Assembly: GCA_934525595.1 (NCBI GenBank)
Contig: CAKSZJ010000007.1
Span: forward strand, 49,323-113,322
Reading direction: 5' to 3'
Length of the DNA stretch: 64,000 bases
From: an uncultured Chiayiivirga sp.
GTDB lineage: Bacteria > Pseudomonadota > Gammaproteobacteria > Xanthomonadales > Xanthomonadaceae
Made by a program: the position numbers and the translations under genes. Positions 28,379 to 38,514 of the stretch are shown here, piece after piece. Position 1 is the first letter of the stretch, and each line of letters starts with the position of its first letter. The notes under the pieces are model-generated. The model ran no database searches, had not been told where the DNA came from, and saw only the letters and a list, made by a program, of their open reading frames with translations.

Positions 28379-30391
28379 ATGAAGACGCACCTGGGGCATT
28401 ACGAGATCGAGTCGGAGATCGGGCGCGGCGGCATGGGCGTGGTGTATCGCGCCTTCGAGCCGGCACTCAACCGCCACGTGGCGATCAAGGAGCTTTCGCC
28501 CTCGCTCGCGCACGATCCACAGCTGGTCGAACGCTTCCTGCGCGAGGCGCGCTCGATGGCGTCCCTGTCGGATCCGCACATCATCCAGATCTACTACATC
28601 GGCACCGACGAGGCGACCTCGCAGCCGTTCTTCGCCATGGAGTTCGTCGAGGGCGAATCGCTCTCGTCCATCCTCAAGCGCGACGGCAAGATCGGCGTGG
28701 AGAACACCCTGCGCATCCTGCACCAGACCGCGCAGGGCCTGGCCACCGCGCACGACCGCGGCGTGATCCACCGCGACATCAAGCCCGGCAATCTCATGCT
28801 GAGCGACCGCGGCCAGGTCAAGATCGCCGACTTCGGCATCGCGCTGGCCACCAAGGACGTCTCGAAAAAGCTCACCACTACCGGCGAGTTCGTCGGCACG
28901 CCCGGCTACCTCTCGCCGGAAGTGTGCCTGGGCAAGCCGATCGACCAGCGCTCGGACATCTTTTCCCTCGGCATCGTGATGTTCGAGATGCTCAGCGGGC
29001 GCACCCCGTTCAGCGATGAAAGCCCGCTGGGCCTGATGCTGGAAGTGGTCAAGGCCGAGATCCCGAACATCCAGGAGCTCAATGGCGAGGTCGACGTCCA
29101 GACCGCGGCGATCCTCGCGCGCATAGTCGCCAAGGAGCCCGAGCAGCGCTTCCAGAACTGCCATGACCTGGCCGCGGCGCTCGAGGCGCATCCACTGATG
29201 GCGCGCGGCGGCACCGTCAAGCTCGCGCGTCCGGCCCTCGTCCCGGATGCCGCGACCGTCATCGGCACGCCCGCGCCCAAGTCCACCGCGCGCAAGGTGA
29301 CGCCTCCGCCGGTGGTCCGCTCGGGCGCGACGCCGGCGCAGTCCGCACCGATCGTTCCCGAACGCGCAACCGCGCCCAGCGCGCAGGTCCGGCCCTCGGT
29401 TCTGGAGCGCCCGGTGCCGCAGCGCAGCTCGGCTTGGGTCCCGCTCGCGATTGCCGCCGTTCTCGTGCTGTCCGTCGCCGGCGGCGCGTTCGCCTTCCGC
29501 GGCCAGATCGTGGATTTCGTGCGCGGCTTCGGCGACGGTTTCGCCGGCCGCACCGAGGGTGCCTACGACGCGGGACGCAGCACGGGCAAGGCCAGCAATC
29601 CGATTGGCACCAGCCTCGCTGCCGATTCCACGCCCACGCCATCTGGGGCGACGATGGCAGCCACGTCAGCCGCCGCTGCGGCCACGTCAGACCCGGAAGC
29701 GGTGTCTGATGCCGTGCTTCAGGACCAGGCGCCTGCCGCCTCGACCCAGATCGCGGTGGAAGCCGTATCGGCCGCTGCGGTACCCGTCCCTGTGGCCGCA
29801 GCGGACCCGGCCGGCAACGTGAGTGCCGCAGCCCCCGCCAGCGCGCCTTCGCTCTCTCCGGGAGAAGGCGCGGTACTGGCAGCCGCCGCACCTGCCGTCG
29901 TCCCTGCAACCGCCAAGGCGCAGACCGTGGCCAGCGCCGCACCGCGCCCGGTCACGCCGCCCACGCCGCAGCGCGTGGCGGTGATCGCGCTGGGCGATTC
30001 GGCCATCTCCGGGCCGGCGCGCAGCCGCATCGAGAACCAGCTCGCCGCCGCCGGCTTCGACCTGGTCGATGCCGAGGCGCTGGGCGTGGGCGGCGGCGAC
30101 CTCGCAAGCGCGCTGAACGCGCTGCGCCGTTCGGCCACCGTGGCCGTGGTGGTGCGCGCCGAGCCGGTCGGCTCGCAGCAGCTCAGCTACTACGGCCGGA
30201 CCTCGGAGCTTTACACCGCCACCCTCACCGTGCGCGCCTACCGCACCTCGGACCGCAGCTCGATCGGCGGCGGCCTCAGCGAAAAAGTGCAGTTCACCAC
30301 CCTCAACGCCGACTCGCAGGCCCAGTCCGCCCTGTCGGGCAAGCTCGACGGCCTCATCTCGAGCCTCGCGCCCTACCGCAAACGCGGCTGA
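28379..30391 (+). CDS. Membrane-anchored Hanks-type Ser/Thr protein kinase
   Basis: 670 residues. Cytosolic kinase domain about 8-275: glycine loop IGRGGMGVVY, VAIKEL lysine, HRDIKPGN catalytic loop, DFGIAL and the activation segment GTPGYLSPE, all intact. A Pro/Ala-rich linker leads to one transmembrane segment (about 351-372, WVPLAIAAVLVLSVAGGAFAF). The outer part is an Ala-rich low-complexity stretch followed by a folded domain (about 530-670) starting RVAVIALGDSAISGPARS. That domain resembles periplasmic CsgG/LpoB-like folds only loosely; I infer a sensor role. It lacks PASTA repeats. No phosphatase gene is adjacent. An intrinsic terminator follows. Confidence 0.9.
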   Translation: MKTHLGHYEIESEIGRGGMGVVYRAFEPALNRHVAIKELSPSLAHDPQLVERFLREARSMASLSDPHIIQIYYIGTDEATSQPFFAMEFVEGESLSSILKRDGKIGVENTLRILHQTAQGLATAHDRGVIHRDIKPGNLMLSDRGQVKIADFGIALATKDVSKKLTTTGEFVGTPGYLSPEVCLGKPIDQRSDIFSLGIVMFEMLSGRTPFSDESPLGLMLEVVKAEIPNIQELNGEVDVQTAAILARIVAKEPEQRFQNCHDLAAALEAHPLMARGGTVKLARPALVPDAATVIGTPAPKSTARKVTPPPVVRSGATPAQSAPIVPERATAPSAQVRPSVLERPVPQRSSAWVPLAIAAVLVLSVAGGAFAFRGQIVDFVRGFGDGFAGRTEGAYDAGRSTGKASNPIGTSLAADSTPTPSGATMAATSAAAAATSDPEAVSDAVLQDQAPAASTQIAVEAVSAAAVPVPVAAADPAGNVSAAAPASAPSLSPGEGAVLAAAAPAVVPATAKAQTVASAAPRPVTPPTPQRVAVIALGDSAISGPARSRIENQLAAAGFDLVDAEALGVGGGDLASALNALRRSATVAVVVRAEPVGSQQLSYYGRTSELYTATLTVRAYRTSDRSSIGGGLSEKVQFTTLNADSQAQSALSGKLDGLISSLAPYRKRG

Positions 30392-30409
30392 CGATCCGCA
30401 GCAGAGATT

Positions 30410-30442
30410 GCCCCGCCCTGGCCTCGCCGGGCGGGGCTTTTT
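30410..30442 (+). terminator. Intrinsic terminator of the Ser/Thr kinase gene
   Basis: Nine-base-pair stem GCCCCGCCC / GGGCGGGGC followed directly by TTTTT, 18 bases after the stop codon. Confidence 0.9.
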
Positions 30443-30518
30443 CGTGGGGCATCCAACCCGGCGCGAGACGGCGCGAGGCGGTTCATCGCAAGGCGCGCCC
30501 TCGAACCGCCCGCGGTCC

Positions 30519-31579
30519 TCAGGGAAGGCTCTCGCAGCCGCGTGCGATTCCCCCCTGCGATTCACCGCCTTCGGCCGGCGCCATCCCGTTCGACGCCCGC
30601 GCCCGCCAGCGCGCGGCCTCGCGATCGGCCCACCGCTCCGCCTCCACCCGCTGGTCCGCTCCCATGGACGCAAGGCTGCGGGCAAGAACGCCACCCACCG
30701 CCGGGCCCACCTCGTCCTCACCGAATACGCGGGTCATCAGCAGCGCGTAGCGCGCGAACCGCCTGCGGTCGGGCATGGACAGGCGGCGCGTCTCCTCGCC
30801 GCCGGGAATCCACGCCGGGCTGTGAAGCATGATCATGCCTTCCAGCGCCAGCGGGTTGGCCTGCCGGACGCCCTCTTCGAGAGCGGCGTGCCCGCGGTCC
30901 GACAGGAACTGCGGGTAGATGAATCCGGTGGTGCCGCCAAGGCCGCCCGGCGAACCGAAATGTCGGGGCATCCTGGCGATGCTGCCGTCCTGTCGCGACA
31001 TCACGAGCAGCACCTTCTGCGCCGAACTCATGCGGCTGAAGGCGCGCCGGGTCGGCGCCTTCACACCACGATGCCAGGGCGCGGGTTTGCTCCAGCGCGT
31101 TGGCGATCGACAGCACGGCCATGTCTTCGCTGATCCGGGGGGGCCTCCCCACGCTCCAGACGCGCCTGCATCTGTTCGGCGCGGCGCAGGCGCTGTTCGA
31201 CCATCCGGCAGCGCCGCGTCCCGACGAACAGGCGGCACACCGCTTCCGGATCGCCCGCCTGCGCGAGCCGCTCCAGCGCATCCATCTGTTCGACCAGCGG
31301 CAGCGCGGCTTCCGGCATGGGTACCGGCGGACGCGCCGCAGCCGGATCAACGGAGCGATCGGCGCTCCCCCCTGCCGACAGTACGTCCTGCCCAGGCGCG
31401 GGTTCGTCCATTGGCCCGCCCTCCTGGCGGGTGCCCGCTTCCACACCGGCCTGGCGCCCCTTCCCTCCCTCAGAACCGTCGAACACGCTGAAAAGAAGGC
31501 TGGCCAATGCAAGCGCGCCAACGAACAATGCGGCCTGCCGCCGGAATTTGATGGCGTTACGCGTGCGCATTCCAGTCAT
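30519..31579 (-). pseudogene. Membrane-anchored protein of unknown function, broken by two frameshifts
   Basis: Protein-like sequence continues through three frames. Frame one (from ATG 31579) gives MTGMRTRNAIKF, one transmembrane segment (about 12-30), a charged linker and VCRLFVGTRRCRMVEQRLRRA. At a run of seven C (31136-31142, minus strand) the sense shifts by one base into ISEDMAVLSIANALEQTRAL. A second one-base shift near 31050-31075 leads to RMSSAQKVLLVMSRQDGS and on to the stop at 30519. Each shift needs one base to be skipped. Either the gene is decaying or the assembly has homopolymer-type errors. The start overlaps the DUF2269 stop by four bases. I do not recognise the family. Confidence 0.6.
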
Positions 31580-32040
31580 CCCGGCTTGGCCACCATCAAC
31601 CAGAACACCGCCACCAGGCCCGCGAACGCCGGCCAGCCCAGCACGAACCACCCGCGCATCAGGCGATGGTAGGACGGCGGAAGCGGCGCGCCGGCGGCGT
31701 CCGCGGCCTCGGCCAGGGCGCGCAGCCGATACTGGATCCAGACCACCGGCATCCAGCACGCGCCCGCCAGCGCGTAGAGCCCGAGCGAGAGCCGGATCCA
31801 CGATGCGTCCCAGGAAAGCCCCATCAGGTGCAGGAGCCAGAAGCCGGTCAGCGGCTGGACGATGATGGCCGGAGTGGTGAACAGCCAGTCGGCCAGCACC
31901 ACGTGGCGCGCCGTGACCGCGATCGCCGCCACCTCGCCGCGCCGATACGCCATCCACTGGAAGAAGGCCGTGCCCAGCCCGGTGCCGAACAGCACCGTGG
32001 AGGAGAGGATGTGCAACGTCTTGACGAGCAGGAACTCCAC
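31576..32040 (-). CDS. DUF2269 family integral membrane protein
   Basis: 154 residues and about four transmembrane helices: LLVKTLHILSSTVLFGTGLGTAFF, LFTTPAIIVQPLTGFWLLH, SLGLYALAGACWMPVVWIQ and GWPAFAGLVAVFWLMVA. The conserved KTLHILSS and two-residue HxV pattern fit DUF2269. Function is unknown. The start is GTG at 32040, sharing one base with the TAG stop of the upstream SDR gene; the stop overlaps the next ATG by four bases, so the three genes form a tightly coupled unit. Confidence 0.85.
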   Translation of the reverse strand: MEFLLVKTLHILSSTVLFGTGLGTAFFQWMAYRRGEVAAIAVTARHVVLADWLFTTPAIIVQPLTGFWLLHLMGLSWDASWIRLSLGLYALAGACWMPVVWIQYRLRALAEAADAAGAPLPPSYHRLMRGWFVLGWPAFAGLVAVFWLMVAKPG

Positions 32041-33323
32041 TACTGCCGCTCCGTCCCCGCCGCGGCGATCGCGATGGCGACCAGGACCACGATGTTCTTC
32101 AGAAGCCCCCCGAACGGGTCCAGCCAGACGCCCGGCAGCAGCGCGCCGATGCAGACGGTGTAGCCGACCACGAGCGCGGCCATCGCGGCCAGAGGGCGGC
32201 GCGGGCGGCGCGCGAGAAGGAGCCACAGGCCCAGCGCGACGTCGGCAAGGCTTCCGCCCAGCGCGAGCGGACCGGCCCAGGATTGCGGCAGTCCGCCGGC
32301 TTCGAACAGCGATTCCACCGTCGCCACGGGCGTCATCAGGCCGACCGCGCCCGAGGCGAGAAAGGTGAGCGCCAACGCCGCGTGCAGGAGCGGCCGAAGG
32401 AACACGGTTCGCGCCTGCCAGCGGTCCGCGCTGCTGGCCGCGCCGCGCGCAAGCGCCGCTTCCATCGGCGCGGGATTCCACTCCAGCACCGCACGGCTAT
32501 GCGACAGCGACGCATCCGAAACCACGCTGCCGCGCTCCAGCATGCGCCACATCGTCATGCCCAGCGGCCCGCGCCCGAACGCTTCGCCCAGCCGCGCGCC
32601 GAGCCGCGCCAGCGCGCGCGGAACCGCGATGAATCGCGCCTCGCCCATTCCCAGCCAGCGCCGCCACAGGCCGAGGTAGCGGCGCAGCGTGATCGCCTCC
32701 GGGCCGCCCAGCTCCAGGCGCTGACCGGCCGCCTCGGGACGCTCCAGCGCGGCGAGCACCGCGGCTGCCAGGTCCTCGGCATCCAGCGGCTGCAGCCGCG
32801 TCTCGCCGCGCCCGGGAAGCGGGATCAGAGGCAGCGCCGCAAGGCCGCGCAGCAGCGTGGTGCCGCCGTAGGAGCCGCGGGTGGAATAGACCACTGAGGG
32901 GCGCAGTACCACCGCTTCGATGCCGCTCCGTAGGATGGCCTCGTCGCCCCGGTGCTTGGAGGCCACGAACCCGGCGTCGCGCGGGTCGCCCAGGGCGGAT
33001 ACCTGCACCAGGCGGCGTACGCCGGCATCCCGACAGGCCTGCGCCAGCGCCAGCGGCACCGCCGCGTGGACCCGCTCGAAGTCGCCCGCGCGCGCTTCCC
33101 GCAGGATGCCGGCGCAGTTGACCACCGCGTCGATCCCGGCCAGCCGCGGGCGCCACGCCGCGGCATCGACGTCGCGCGTGAAGTCGCAGGCCAGCGCCGC
33201 CACGCCGGGCATGGCAGCGCGCGAACCGCGCACCGCGGCCACCGGCACGTGTCCGGCGCGCAGCAGCGCCGCCACGACGTGCATGCCGATGAAGCCATAG
33301 GCGCCGGTGATCAGCACCCGCAC
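32040..33323 (-). CDS. NAD(P)-binding SDR-type oxidoreductase fused to a DoxX-like membrane domain
   Basis: 427 residues. Residues 1-290 form an extended/atypical SDR Rossmann domain: RVLITGAYGFIGMHVVAALL dinucleotide motif, VVNCAGIL, a substrate region at RPSVVYSTRGSYGG and PLDAEDLAAAVLAAL. The C-terminal part (about 300-427) has four hydrophobic helices resembling DoxX/SURF4-like proteins (LHAALALTFLASGAVGLM, GPLALGGSLADVALGLWLLL). The substrate is unknown; it may act on a membrane lipid or quinone. The start is GTG at 33323 because the Rossmann motif begins immediately after it. Confidence 0.87.
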   Translation of the reverse strand: MRVLITGAYGFIGMHVVAALLRAGHVPVAAVRGSRAAMPGVAALACDFTRDVDAAAWRPRLAGIDAVVNCAGILREARAGDFERVHAAVPLALAQACRDAGVRRLVQVSALGDPRDAGFVASKHRGDEAILRSGIEAVVLRPSVVYSTRGSYGGTTLLRGLAALPLIPLPGRGETRLQPLDAEDLAAAVLAALERPEAAGQRLELGGPEAITLRRYLGLWRRWLGMGEARFIAVPRALARLGARLGEAFGRGPLGMTMWRMLERGSVVSDASLSHSRAVLEWNPAPMEAALARGAASSADRWQARTVFLRPLLHAALALTFLASGAVGLMTPVATVESLFEAGGLPQSWAGPLALGGSLADVALGLWLLLARRPRRPLAAMAALVVGYTVCIGALLPGVWLDPFGGLLKNIVVLVAIAIAAAGTERQ

Positions 33324-33384
33324 CGACGCGCTCCGGGAAACTCCGCCGAATGGCGCGGCGCGGCGCGCGGACCGGACCTCCGGC

Positions 33385-35766
33385 TCACTCCTGCGCCTCC
33401 CGCTCGCGCAGCGTGGCCTCCAGCCCGTCGAGGGTTGCCTTGGCGCGCGGCGAGACTTCGGGCATTTCTTCAAGGGCACGCCTGGCGTGTGCCAGCGCAG
33501 TCCACGCCGGGGCGAGATCGCCGCGCGCCACATGCGCCTGGGCCAGTGCCGCCTGGGCGAGCACCTTGATGTCGCTGCGCGTGTCCTCCAGCCGCTCGGC
33601 CATTGCCACGGCCTCTTCCCCCGCGGCCAGCGCCTTGTCCAGGTTGCCCGCTCCCAGCGCCATGCCCACGAGATTGGTCAACCCGAAGGCGACCATCGGG
33701 TGATCGCCGCGATAGGTACGCCGGCGCAGTTCGACCGATTCGCGCGCCAGTTCCAGCGCCTCCTCGCGTCGCCCCATGTCGAACAGCAGAAGCGCGCGGT
33801 TGTTGAGCTGGATGGCCATTTCCCGGGTCGCCTCGGGATACTCCTCCTGCAGGATCTCGTAGGCGCGTCGGTACAGCACATCGGCTTCCTCACGCCGATT
33901 CAGCCCATGGAGGATCTGCCCCTGGTTGGCCAGCAGGCTGCTGTATTCATCGCGGGGAATCTGCACGCCGCCCTGTTCGATCGCGGCCAGCGCGGCGGCC
34001 ACGGGCGGCTCGGCCAGCTCGTACTCCTCGCGCTCCATGTAGAGATACCCGAGGTTGTTGCTCGCTCGCACGAAGAACGGGGTATCGCGCTGACCGGTTC
34101 GTAGCACGTCTGCCAGCACCTCTTCCAGCAGCGCCGCGGCCTCGCTGTAGCGCCCCTGGTCCACCCGCAGCAGCGCCAGGCTGTCGGATATCTGCCAGGC
34201 CAGCAGGCTGGATGGCCCGAAGGCCGCCCTGGCCTCGACAAGCGCCGCCTCGAGCTGCCTGCCAGCGGCTTCGAGCCGGTTGAGGTTGAGCAGATTGTTG
34301 CCCAGCGCATGGCGCAGGCCGGCGGCGATCTCCGGTCGCTGCGCGAAGCGTGCATCGATCCTCGCGCCCGCGGCTTCCAGCACGTCGCCCAGGCCGACCT
34401 CGCTGCCGGCGTGATCGACGCTCGACTCGGTCAGCACTTCCATCAGGAAGGCGTTGATCTCCTGCGCGTCGGCCGCGGCCAGCCGCGCACGGTGCGCCTG
34501 CACCAGCGCCGTGGCACCGGCGCCCAGGATCAGCAGCAGCGCGACCGCCGCCGTCGTGGTGGCAGCGCGATGACGCCCCACGAACTTGCGCATCCGGTAG
34601 CCGAGCGAATCGGGCTGCGCCAGCACCGGCTGGCCCGCCAGATAGCGGCGCAGGTCGTCCGCCAGCTCCTGCGCCGAGCCGTAGCGCCGCCCGGGCTCCT
34701 TGTGCAGCGCGCGGGCGACGATGCGTTCCAGATCCGGCGCGATCTGGCGCGGCATGTCGAGATACCCGGGCGACGCGTCCGCGTCGCGCAGCGCGCGCGA
34801 GACGCTGGGCGGCTCGGTGGTGCAGATCACACGCTCCAGCTCCGCCGGCGTGAGCGAATCGATCTGATAGGGACGTTTTCCGGCCAGCATCTGGTAGAGC
34901 ATCACGCCGAGCGAATAGACGTCCGAACGGGTGGTGAGCGGGCGTCGGCGCAGCTGCTCGGGGCTGGCGTAGGCCGGCGTCATCGCGCCCAGCAGGGTGG
35001 CCTGGGTTTCATCTTCCGGCGCGCCCTGGGCGCGCACCGGATCGAGCAGCTTGGCGATGCCGAAATCCAGCAGGTGCGGCGTGCCGCCGGCGTCGACCAG
35101 CACATTGCCCGGCTTGAGATCGCGATGCACGATCAGGTGGCGGTGCGCCTCCTGCACCGCCTCGCAGACCTGGCAGAAGAGGCGGATGCGGTCGGCCAGC
35201 TCCAGCCGCTGCTCGCGGCAATGGCGCATCAGGTCGACGCCGTCGATGTAGTCCATCACCAGGTACGGCAGGCCGGTGTCGGTCTGGCCGCCGTCGATGA
35301 TGCGCACGATGTTGGGATGCTGGAGCTGGGCGAGGATGGCCCGCTCCTCCTCGAAGTGCGCCAGCACGCCGCGCTGCCAGTCCGCATCGACGAACGGATG
35401 GATCGGCTGCACCAGCTTGATCGCCACGCGCTGCTCGAACAGCCCGTCGTCGCGCGAGGCCAGGAACACCGCGCCCATGCCGCCGGCACCGATCGGGCGC
35501 TCGATGCGATAGACCCCGATGCGCTCGTCCGGCTGCGGCAGCCCCGGATGCAGGCGCGCCGAAGGGCTGGGCGCGGTCTCGAAGAGGTCCACCGCGCGTG
35601 CCTGCAGCGACAGCAGGGCGCGTACCCGTTTCACCAGGGCCGGCGGCAGCGAAAGCGCGGCGAGCGCGGCTTCCTGTTCGCGTTCCGGAAAATCCAGGAG
35701 CTGTTCGAGCACGTCGAGCGCGCGACGATCATCGCCGTCCTCATTCAGCACCTGGGTGACCGTCAC
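33385..35766 (-). CDS. Ser/Thr protein kinase with transmembrane segment and TPR region
   Basis: 793 residues. After an 80-residue N-terminal segment, the kinase domain (about 83-350) has IGAGGMGAVFLA, VAIKLV, HRDLKPGNVLVD, DFGIAKLL and a TPAYASPEQ activation end, so it should be active. A hydrophobic helix at about 396-416 (TAAVALLLILGAGATALV) is followed by about 370 residues of tetratricopeptide-like helices (for example AGRQLEAALVEARAAFG, YSEAAALLEEVLADVLR, REEALELARESVELRRRTY). Its ATG overlaps the stop of the ECF sigma gene by four bases. This kinase/sigma pairing points to phosphorylation-controlled transcription. Confidence 0.93.
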   Translation of the reverse strand: MTVTQVLNEDGDDRRALDVLEQLLDFPEREQEAALAALSLPPALVKRVRALLSLQARAVDLFETAPSPSARLHPGLPQPDERIGVYRIERPIGAGGMGAVFLASRDDGLFEQRVAIKLVQPIHPFVDADWQRGVLAHFEEERAILAQLQHPNIVRIIDGGQTDTGLPYLVMDYIDGVDLMRHCREQRLELADRIRLFCQVCEAVQEAHRHLIVHRDLKPGNVLVDAGGTPHLLDFGIAKLLDPVRAQGAPEDETQATLLGAMTPAYASPEQLRRRPLTTRSDVYSLGVMLYQMLAGKRPYQIDSLTPAELERVICTTEPPSVSRALRDADASPGYLDMPRQIAPDLERIVARALHKEPGRRYGSAQELADDLRRYLAGQPVLAQPDSLGYRMRKFVGRHRAATTTAAVALLLILGAGATALVQAHRARLAAADAQEINAFLMEVLTESSVDHAGSEVGLGDVLEAAGARIDARFAQRPEIAAGLRHALGNNLLNLNRLEAAGRQLEAALVEARAAFGPSSLLAWQISDSLALLRVDQGRYSEAAALLEEVLADVLRTGQRDTPFFVRASNNLGYLYMEREEYELAEPPVAAALAAIEQGGVQIPRDEYSSLLANQGQILHGLNRREEADVLYRRAYEILQEEYPEATREMAIQLNNRALLLFDMGRREEALELARESVELRRRTYRGDHPMVAFGLTNLVGMALGAGNLDKALAAGEEAVAMAERLEDTRSDIKVLAQAALAQAHVARGDLAPAWTALAHARRALEEMPEVSPRAKATLDGLEATLREREAQE

Positions 35767-36347
35767 GTCCCCGCCTCCCCGCTTCCGGCGCCGGAATGTC
35801 CCGCATCGAGCACGTCGAACAGCCAGATCCGCGCCGCCTGCCAGTGCCGCTTCACCGTGGCCGGGGAAATCTCCATGACCTCGGCGGTTTCCTCGATCGA
35901 CAATCCGCCGTAGAAGCGCAGCTCCACCACGCGCGCCTTGTCCGGCGCCAATCTCTCCAGCCGCTGCAGCGCCTGCTCCAGCGCCAGGGCGTCCAGCGCG
36001 CCCTCCTGCGCCGGAAGATTGGTGAACAGCGTCACGCGCTGGCCGCCGTCGCGCTTTTCCGCCTGATGCCTGCGCGCGTGGTCGATCAGGATCTCGCGCA
36101 TCAGCCGCGCCGCGACGCCGATGAAGTGCGCCCGATCGCGCCAGTCGATGCGTTCCAGCGCCGCCAGTCGCTGATAGGCCTCGCTCACCAGCGCAGTCGG
36201 CTGCAGGGTGTGATCGGCGCGCTCGCGGCCGAACTGCCGTGCGGCCAGACCGCGCAGCTCGCTGTAAAGCAGCGCCACGAGACGATCGCGAGCCTCCATG
36301 TCGCCGGCCCGCCAGTCGTGCAGAAGTTGGGTTGCCTCACCGGCCAT
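35763..36347 (-). CDS. ECF-type RNA polymerase sigma factor of the kinase-associated group
   Basis: 194 residues. Region 2 includes the family's YSELRGLAARQFGRERADHTLQPT stretch, ALVSEAYQRLAALE and FIGVAARLMREILIDHARR; region 4 has LAPDKARVVELRFYGGLSIEETAEVMEISPATVKRHW, a helix-turn-helix. The HTLQPTALV signature marks the ECF group (PF07638, ECF43-like) often encoded beside Ser/Thr kinases. No anti-sigma factor is adjacent, so control is likely through the coupled kinase. ATG 36347 is preferred to a TTG three codons upstream. Confidence 0.9.
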   Translation of the reverse strand: MAGEATQLLHDWRAGDMEARDRLVALLYSELRGLAARQFGRERADHTLQPTALVSEAYQRLAALERIDWRDRAHFIGVAARLMREILIDHARRHQAEKRDGGQRVTLFTNLPAQEGALDALALEQALQRLERLAPDKARVVELRFYGGLSIEETAEVMEISPATVKRHWQAARIWLFDVLDAGHSGAGSGEAGT

Positions 36348-36394
36348 GACGGGCAATCTACCGCAGCGACGCGAAAGACGTCACGCGCAAGGCA

Positions 36395-36750
36395 TCAGCG
36401 GTCGCGTGAAAGGCCGGCCGCATCGAGTTCGCGCAGGTATGCGGCCCAGTTGGCCTCCTGGTCACGTCCCAGCCCGCGCAGGGTTTCCCAGCTGTAGATG
36501 CCGCTGGCGTGGCCGTCGGAGAATCGCAGCAGCACGGCGTAGTTGCCGACCGGCTCGATGCCCACGATGCCGACCTGGCGGCGCCCGCCCAGCAGCACCT
36601 TCTGCCCCGGCCCGTGGCCCTGCAGGTCGGCCGAGGGCGAATGCACGCGCAGGTATTCAGCCGGAAGCTCGAAGCGCGCGCCGTCGTCGAACGCAACCTC
36701 CAGGGTACGCGCAGCGCGATGCAGGACGATCTCGATGGGACGCGGGGCGC

Positions 36751-36754
<4 letters not shown>
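36395..36754 (-). CDS. DUF971 family protein
   Basis: 119 residues with the DUF971/GBBH-like pattern: [73 protein letters not shown]. The fold occurs in iron-sulfur-related and gamma-butyrobetaine hydroxylase N-terminal domains; the function of the stand-alone protein is not settled. Its ATG overlaps the hslU stop by four bases; DUF971 next to hslVU is common in gammaproteobacteria and betaproteobacteria. Confidence 0.9.
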
Positions 36755-38079
<1,325 letters not shown>

Positions 38080-38100
38080 GGCGTGTTCCTGGAAGAAGCG

Positions 38101-38511
38101 TCAGCCCGGTACGGCGACGCGGGGAAGAATGTGGTTTCGGCTCAAGGGCGCGATGACGAGGTCATCCGGCAATGCGGCAGGATCGACCCAGGCCAGCGCC
38201 TCGATCTCGGCACGGGCCTGCGGCCTGCCTTCGACCGTGCATGCGAATACTTCGGCCTCCACGCGGCGCCCGGTCTCGTGCACGGCCTGATCGGAGAAGT
38301 GCCCGAGCGCCACGGCGCTTTCGCGCACCAGCGTCACGCCCAGCTCCTCGGCCAGCTCGCGCGCCAGCGTGTCGAGCGCCGCCTCGCCGTACTCGCGCTT
38401 GCCGCCGGGCTGGATGAAAGTGCCCGAACCGCGTTTGCGCACCAGCAGCACGCGGCGCGCATCGTCGAAGATCACGGCGGCAACGATGCGTACCGGCGCA
38501 GCTTCGCGCAT
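38101..38511 (-). CDS. Nudix hydrolase
   Basis: 136 residues. The Nudix box is complete (GKREYGE, seven residues, then RELAEELGV), giving the metal-binding Glu residues of GX5EX7REUXEEXGU. Strands before it (RIVAAVIFDDARRVLLVRKRG, GTFIQPGGKREYGE) fit MutT-like pyrophosphohydrolases. The substrate cannot be told. It starts three bases after the hslV stop and ends 21 bases before the hslU start, so it lies inside the hslVU transcription unit. Confidence 0.92.
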   Translation of the reverse strand: MREAAPVRIVAAVIFDDARRVLLVRKRGSGTFIQPGGKREYGEAALDTLARELAEELGVTLVRESAVALGHFSDQAVHETGRRVEAEVFACTVEGRPQARAEIEALAWVDPAALPDDLVIAPLSRNHILPRVAVPG

Positions 38512-38514
38512 CGT

